DNA of 64,000 nt from Bradyrhizobium yuanmingense (GTDB lineage Bacteria > Pseudomonadota > Alphaproteobacteria > Rhizobiales > Xanthobacteraceae): the NCBI RefSeq assembly GCF_900094575.1, contig NZ_FMAE01000001.1, positions 558,001-622,000 of the forward strand, read 5' to 3'. The position numbers were made by a program, and so were the translations under genes. Below are positions 59,986-64,000 of this stretch, in pieces. Under the pieces are notes generated by a model, which searched no databases, was not told the DNA's origin, and worked only from the letters and a program-made list of their open reading frames with translations. How positions within the stretch are numbered: position 1 is the stretch's first letter; each line of letters begins with the position of its first letter.

Positions 59986-61647
59986 ATGCGACATCTTCTC
60001 CGCCTGGCTTGCTTCGTCCTCGCTCTCACCGGCACCCTCCCCGCTGCGGCCCAGAGCGCAGCCCCCGTCGAGCTGCGCATTCTCGCGATCAACGATTTCC
60101 ATGGCCATCTGCGGCCGCCGCCGGGCGGCATCCGCATCAACGACCCCGAGGACAAGTCCAAGAAGGTGACGGTGGCGGCCGGCGGCGCCGAGTACATGGC
60201 GACGCTGCTGAAGCAGCTGCGCGAAGGACACAAGAACGCCATCTTCGTCGCCGCAGGCGACCTGATCGGCGCGAGCCCGTTTCTGTCGGCGATGTTTCAC
60301 GACGAGCCCTCGATCGAGGCGCTCTCGATGATGGGCCTTGCGATCAGCTCGGTCGGCAATCACGAATTCGACGAGGGCAACACCGAGCTTCTGCGCATGC
60401 AGAACGGCGGCTGTCATCCCGTCGACGGCTGCCAGGGGCCGCATCCCTTCACGGGCGCCGAATTCCGTTATCTCGCGGCCTCCACCGTCGAGACCGCGAC
60501 CGGCAAGAGCGTGCTGCCGCCCTACGAGATCAGGGAGTTCGACGGCATCCCCGTCGGCTTCATCGGCCTGACGTTGAAGGAGACCGCCGGCATCGTCTCG
60601 CCAGCGGGCATCGCCGGGCTCGAATTCCGCGACGAGGCCGAGACGGTGAACGCGCTGGTGCCGCAGCTGAAGTCGCGCGGCGTCGAAGCGATAGTGGTGC
60701 TGATCCACCAGGGCGGCGAGCCCGCCGGCGACTACAATGAATGCCCTGCCATCACGGGACCGATCGTCGACATAGTCAGGAAGTTCAATCCTGCCGTCGA
60801 CGTCGTCGTCAGCGGCCACACCCATCGCGCCTACATCTGCAATATCGACGGGCGGCTCGTCACTAGCGGCGACAAATACGGCACACTCGTCACCGCGATC
60901 GACCTCAAGCTCGATCCTGTGACTCGCGATATCGTCGCCGCCAAGGCCGAGAACGTCATCGTCGCCAATGCTTCGCTGGCCAGGGATCCCGAGCAGACCG
61001 CGTTGATCGACGCCTACGACAAGCTCTCCGCGCCGATCGCCAACCGGCCCGCCGGCTCAGTGACGCAGACATTGTCGCGCGTGCCGAACGAGGCCGGCGA
61101 AAGCGCGCTCGGCGATATCATCGCCGACGCGCAATTGCTCGCAACGCGCGATGCGAAGGATGGCAGCGCTGTCATCGCGCTCACCAATCCCGGCGGCATC
61201 CGCACCGACATCGTTCCGAAGGAGAATGGCGCGATCACGTTCGGCGACGTCTTCGCCAGCCAGCCGTTCCGCAATCGTCTTGTCACCATGACGCTGACGG
61301 GCAGCCAGCTCAAGGACTTGCTCGAGCAGCAATGGCTGGACCCGAAGCGGCCGCGGATTCTCCAGGTGTCGAACGGCTTCAGCTATACCTGGGATGCTTC
61401 AAAACCGTTCGGCGAGCGCGTCAGCCTGGAGAAGATGACACTCAACGGCAGGCCGATCGAGCCAGGAAGCGGCTACCGCGTCACGCTCAACGATTACCTC
61501 GCCGTCGGCGGAGACGGGTTTACCGTCGCCAAACAGGGCACCGCGCCACAATACGGCGGTTACGATGCGGACGCGCTGTTCGCGTTCTTCCGGGCGCACG
61601 GGCCGGTCGGTCCGCTGCCGCCCCGGCGCATCCTGCGGGTGAATTGA
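59986..61647 (+). CDS. periplasmic 5'-nucleotidase/metallophosphatase
   Basis: A 553-residue exported enzyme. The signal peptide (LACFVLALTGTLPAAAQ) is followed by the calcineurin-like metallophosphatase domain with INDFHGHLRP, GDLIGASPFLSA, SVGNHEFDEGN and VSGHTHRAY as metal-binding motifs. The C-terminal 5'-nucleotidase domain holds TNPGGIRTDIVP and YLAVGGDGFTV. It hydrolyses nucleotides and related phosphoesters for salvage. The stop codon overlaps a FixK/FNR-type box that precedes the next gene. Confidence 0.94.
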   Translation: MRHLLRLACFVLALTGTLPAAAQSAAPVELRILAINDFHGHLRPPPGGIRINDPEDKSKKVTVAAGGAEYMATLLKQLREGHKNAIFVAAGDLIGASPFLSAMFHDEPSIEALSMMGLAISSVGNHEFDEGNTELLRMQNGGCHPVDGCQGPHPFTGAEFRYLAASTVETATGKSVLPPYEIREFDGIPVGFIGLTLKETAGIVSPAGIAGLEFRDEAETVNALVPQLKSRGVEAIVVLIHQGGEPAGDYNECPAITGPIVDIVRKFNPAVDVVVSGHTHRAYICNIDGRLVTSGDKYGTLVTAIDLKLDPVTRDIVAAKAENVIVANASLARDPEQTALIDAYDKLSAPIANRPAGSVTQTLSRVPNEAGESALGDIIADAQLLATRDAKDGSAVIALTNPGGIRTDIVPKENGAITFGDVFASQPFRNRLVTMTLTGSQLKDLLEQQWLDPKRPRILQVSNGFSYTWDASKPFGERVSLEKMTLNGRPIEPGSGYRVTLNDYLAVGGDGFTVAKQGTAPQYGGYDADALFAFFRAHGPVGPLPPRRILRVN

Positions 61648-61657
61648 TCCGGATCAA
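61644..61657. promoter_or_regulatory. perfect FixK/FNR-type box upstream of the HDAC-family gene
   Basis: TTGATCCGGATCAA is a perfect palindrome matching both FNR (TTGAT-N4-ATCAA) and FixK consensus. Its centre is about 120 bp upstream of the HDAC-family start at 61770, and its first bases coincide with the 5'-nucleotidase stop codon. Known FixK2 sites lie near -40 of the transcript start, which would give a 5' leader of about 80 nt. Confidence 0.6.
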
Positions 61658-61769
61658 GCGGGCAGCCCTTTGCCATTCCCGGCCAAGCGCTTAGATTGGA
61701 TTTTGCATTGCGTTTTGGCGCCGGATGCGCCAACGACGGCAAAAGCCCGTTTTCCGTGAGGCCGACCTG

Positions 61770-62699
61770 ATGAGCACGCTTCTCCTTTCCCACAAGGCCT
61801 GCCTCGACCATGTCACGCCGCCGGGACACCCTGAGAGGCCGGATCGCCTGCGCGCGGTGGAGGAAGCGTTGTCGCATGAGCGCTTCCAGTTCCTGGCGCG
61901 CGAGGAGGCGCCTGAGGGCGATCTCGATCTCGTCACGCTCTGCCACAACGAGCATTACGTCACCGAGCTGCGCCACATCGCGCCCACCAGCGGTCAGGTC
62001 TACATCGACGGCGACACCTCGATGTCCCCCGGCACGTGGGAGGCGGTGATGCGCGGCGTCGGCGGCGCGGTTGCGGCGACCGAAGCGGTGATGGCCGGCG
62101 AGCATCGCAACGCCTTCGTCGCGGTCCGCCCGCCCGGACATCACGCCGAGATCGGCAAGCCGATGGGCTTCTGCTTCTTCGACAACGTCGCGATCGCCGC
62201 GCGCCACGCCCAGCGCAAATACGGCATCAAGCGCGCGGCCATCGTCGACTTCGACGTGCATCACGGCAACGGCACGCAGGACATCTTCTGGTCGGACCCG
62301 ACCGTGATGTACTGCTCGACGCACCAGATGCCGCTGTTTCCGGGCACCGGCGCCAAAAGCGAGCGCGGCGATCACGACACCATCGTCAATGCGCCGCTCG
62401 CCTCCGAGGACGGCGGCCCGGAATTCCGCGTCGCGTTCGAGAATCTGATCCTGCCGCAGCTCGAGAAATTCAGCCCGGAGCTCTTGATCATCTCGGCCGG
62501 CTTCGACGCGCATTATCGCGATCCCCTGGCTTCGCTCAACCTGCGCGCGGAGGACTATGCCTGGGTGACGCGCAAGCTGATGGATCTCGCCGACAAGACC
62601 GCCGGCGGCCGCATTGTTTCGGTGCTCGAGGGCGGCTATGACCTGCAGGGACTGAAAGAATCTGTTACGGCGCATGTCGGCGCCCTGATGGGCGCTTGA
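61770..62699 (+). CDS. histone deacetylase family protein (acetoin utilisation-like)
   Basis: A 309-residue arginase/deacetylase-fold enzyme. [50 protein letters not shown] and [16 protein letters not shown] carry the catalytic His pair and zinc ligands; EGGYDLQGL ends the domain. Bacterial members deacetylate polyamines or proteins. The ATG at 61770 was preferred to the frame's upstream ATG at 61725. The FixK/FNR-type box upstream suggests low-oxygen control. xseB follows 73 bp downstream. Confidence 0.92.
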   Translation: MSTLLLSHKACLDHVTPPGHPERPDRLRAVEEALSHERFQFLAREEAPEGDLDLVTLCHNEHYVTELRHIAPTSGQVYIDGDTSMSPGTWEAVMRGVGGAVAATEAVMAGEHRNAFVAVRPPGHHAEIGKPMGFCFFDNVAIAARHAQRKYGIKRAAIVDFDVHHGNGTQDIFWSDPTVMYCSTHQMPLFPGTGAKSERGDHDTIVNAPLASEDGGPEFRVAFENLILPQLEKFSPELLIISAGFDAHYRDPLASLNLRAEDYAWVTRKLMDLADKTAGGRIVSVLEGGYDLQGLKESVTAHVGALMGA

Positions 62700-62772
62700 C
62701 CCACCCGCCACATTACGCCCGTAAAACTCTGCTTTCTCAAAGGTGAAGCGAATCGGGCAATCGGAAACGGAT

Positions 62773-63024
62773 ATGGCCGAAAACACTCAAGTCGACGTCT
62801 CCAGGCTCACCTTCGAGCGCGCGATCGAGGAACTCGAAACGATCGTGAAGCGGCTCGAGGACGGCAAGGTGCCGCTCGAGGAATCCGTGACGATCTACGA
62901 GCGCGGCGAGGCCCTGAAGCGGCGCTGCGAGGAATTGTTGCGCCAGGCCGAGGCGCGCGTCGACAAGATCACCACCGATGCCAGCGGCCAGGCCACCGGC
63001 ACTGCGCCGCTCGACGTCCAGTAA
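62773..63024 (+). CDS. xseB: exodeoxyribonuclease VII small subunit
   Basis: An 83-residue protein with SRLTFERAIEELETIVKRLE, EDGKVPLEESVTIYERGEAL and KRRCEELLRQAEARVDKI, the complete XseB signature. Six or so copies bind each large subunit XseA to form the exonuclease that degrades single-stranded DNA. xseA is not in the window. In many alphaproteobacteria xseB precedes dxs, as here, though a 628-bp gap separates them. Confidence 0.94.
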   Translation: MAENTQVDVSRLTFERAIEELETIVKRLEDGKVPLEESVTIYERGEALKRRCEELLRQAEARVDKITTDASGQATGTAPLDVQ

Positions 63025-63652
63025 TAAGAGTGCTCTCCCGCTCAGTCTTCTGCCCCCGCAGGGCCGCGCAAGACCGCGACGCAGGTCCGCGTAGAATGTC
63101 TTCGCGGTAAGCGTGGCCGCTGCGTCCCTTATCGCAGTGCGCAGCTCCCGGCCGGCATGCGGTTCCCTGGCGGTGGATACGTCCCTGCCTTCGAATCGGG
63201 TCGTTGAGAGCTAGAAAAGCCCATACTCGGGCCAAAAAGCCTGCCAAGAACCGAGCAAGGCCGGAACCCCTTACCCCGCCCCGAGGTTAACCACTTCTGG
63301 TCCGCGAGTTGCACCTGCATACCCCTAATCGGCCCAGCGGGTTGGCTTCGGCCTAAGCTTTGGTGTAAAGCTGCGCGGAGTGTGGCTTTTTGTAAGCCTT
63401 GCGTGGGCACCGATTACCGACGACAAGTGCTTCAAACTGCTGATGAAATTGGCTTGGGACGGACGAAGCCGAACTAAGTGACAGGGATCACAGAGACTGA
63501 ACCGGAGCACACTTAAGCTTACCTAAGCTTGAAGGCGGGGCCTTGCCCCGTGCAGGTGGCTCCGACGGTTATAGGACTCGCGCTGCGCCGATATTGTGCA
63601 AACCCATCGCGCACCGGAATGACCTTCCGGTGCTGACAAATTGGAAATCGCC
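63025..63652. other. 628-bp gap between xseB and dxs
   Basis: No gene was recognised on either strand. CGGGGC-CTT-GCCCCG (63536-63550) is a perfect small hairpin, and AAGCTT occurs twice (63515-63530). The length exceeds what a simple promoter needs; the dxs promoter must be somewhere in it. A non-coding RNA or long leader is possible but not shown. Confidence 0.45.
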
Positions 63653-64000
63653 GTGAACGCATACAGTAAGACGCCGCTTCTCGACACCATCCGGACGCCG
63701 GAAGATCTGCGCAAGCTCAAGGTCGAGCAGGTTCGCCAGGTTGCCGACGAGCTGCGGCAGGAGACCATCGATGCCGTCTCGGTGACCGGCGGTCACTTCG
63801 GCGCGGGCCTCGGCGTGGTCGAGCTCACCACCGCGATCCATTACGTCTTCGATACGCCGCGCGACCGGCTGATCTGGGACGTCGGCCACCAGGCCTATCC
63901 GCACAAGATCCTCACCGGCCGGCGCGACCGCATCCGCACGCTGCGCACCGGCGGCGGCCTGTCCGGCTTCACCAAGCGCAGCGAGAGCGACTACGATCCG
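63653..64000 (+). CDS. dxs: 1-deoxy-D-xylulose-5-phosphate synthase, 3' end outside the window
   Basis: The first 116 codons of DXS, the entry enzyme of the MEP isoprenoid pathway, condensing pyruvate and glyceraldehyde-3-phosphate with thiamine diphosphate. The start is GTG ([19 protein letters not shown]); the [20 protein letters not shown] and [20 protein letters not shown] segments are family signatures, and KRSESDYDP leads towards the H...SxS substrate region. The very close match to known Bradyrhizobium DXS start sequences is one basis for the organism assignment. Confidence 0.96.
   Translation, partial: MNAYSKTPLLDTIRTPEDLRKLKVEQVRQVADELRQETIDAVSVTGGHFGAGLGVVELTTAIHYVFDTPRDRLIWDVGHQAYPHKILTGRRDRIRTLRTGGGLSGFTKRSESDYDP

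Overview
This 64-kb window is chromosomal DNA from a GC-rich alphaproteobacterium, most likely Bradyrhizobium or a close relative in the Nitrobacteraceae. Pointers are the DXS N-terminus at the right edge, a single-chain indolepyruvate oxidoreductase, a DUF1236 protein, several tiny conserved-looking proteins, FixK/FNR-type TTGA-N6-TCAA boxes, and long palindromic intergenic repeats. All assignments come from reading the sequence by eye. No database search, HMM, promoter or structure calculation was run, so family names rest on recognised motifs.

Layout. 0-8.2 kb: MaoC-like fragment, indolepyruvate ferredoxin oxidoreductase, HtrA-type protease, a GMC oxidoreductase with its small partner subunit, and a secreted nuclease-like protein. 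8.4-12.3 kb: cyoABCD quinol oxidase operon (no cyoE nearby). 12.5-22.4 kb: housekeeping and accessory genes (SDR, PQQ-type sugar dehydrogenase, PuuD urate hydroxylase with a cytochrome c tail, L,D-transpeptidase, lytic transglycosylase, DUF1236, NUDIX, Bug-type binding protein). 22.4-24.8 kb: a patch of small genes, including an HGG-motif protein with a coupled partner and a 24-residue membrane peptide. 24.8-35.3 kb: MFS, peptidases, a 32-residue-repeat RTX-like protein, enolase-superfamily enzyme, DUF72, CoA transferase, a Met-rich EF-hand protein and VOC enzymes.

35.4-42.2 kb is a carbohydrate operon: binding protein, two permeases, Gfo/Idh/MocA dehydrogenase, ThuA protein and a LacI-type regulator in tandem, with an SDR transcribed divergently. 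No ATPase is encoded there.

43.8-56.3 kb is the most interesting region. It has visibly lower GC than its flanks and ends at a tRNA-Gln gene beside a decapitated gene. It encodes a branched-chain-type ABC importer, a glutamine-synthetase-like enzyme, a Rieske oxygenase, an exported amidohydrolase, a [2Fe-2S] ferredoxin with an atypical cluster loop, a ferredoxin reductase, an IclR regulator and a CHMI-type isomerase. Together these look like a complete uptake, gamma-glutamylation and ring-oxidation route for an unidentified amine or amide, controlled by the IclR protein through GTTCGA/TCGAAC palindromes.

56.6-64 kb returns to high-GC core-like genes: acyl-CoA dehydrogenase, MFS, 5'-nucleotidase, HDAC-family deacetylase behind a FixK-type box, xseB and the start of dxs.
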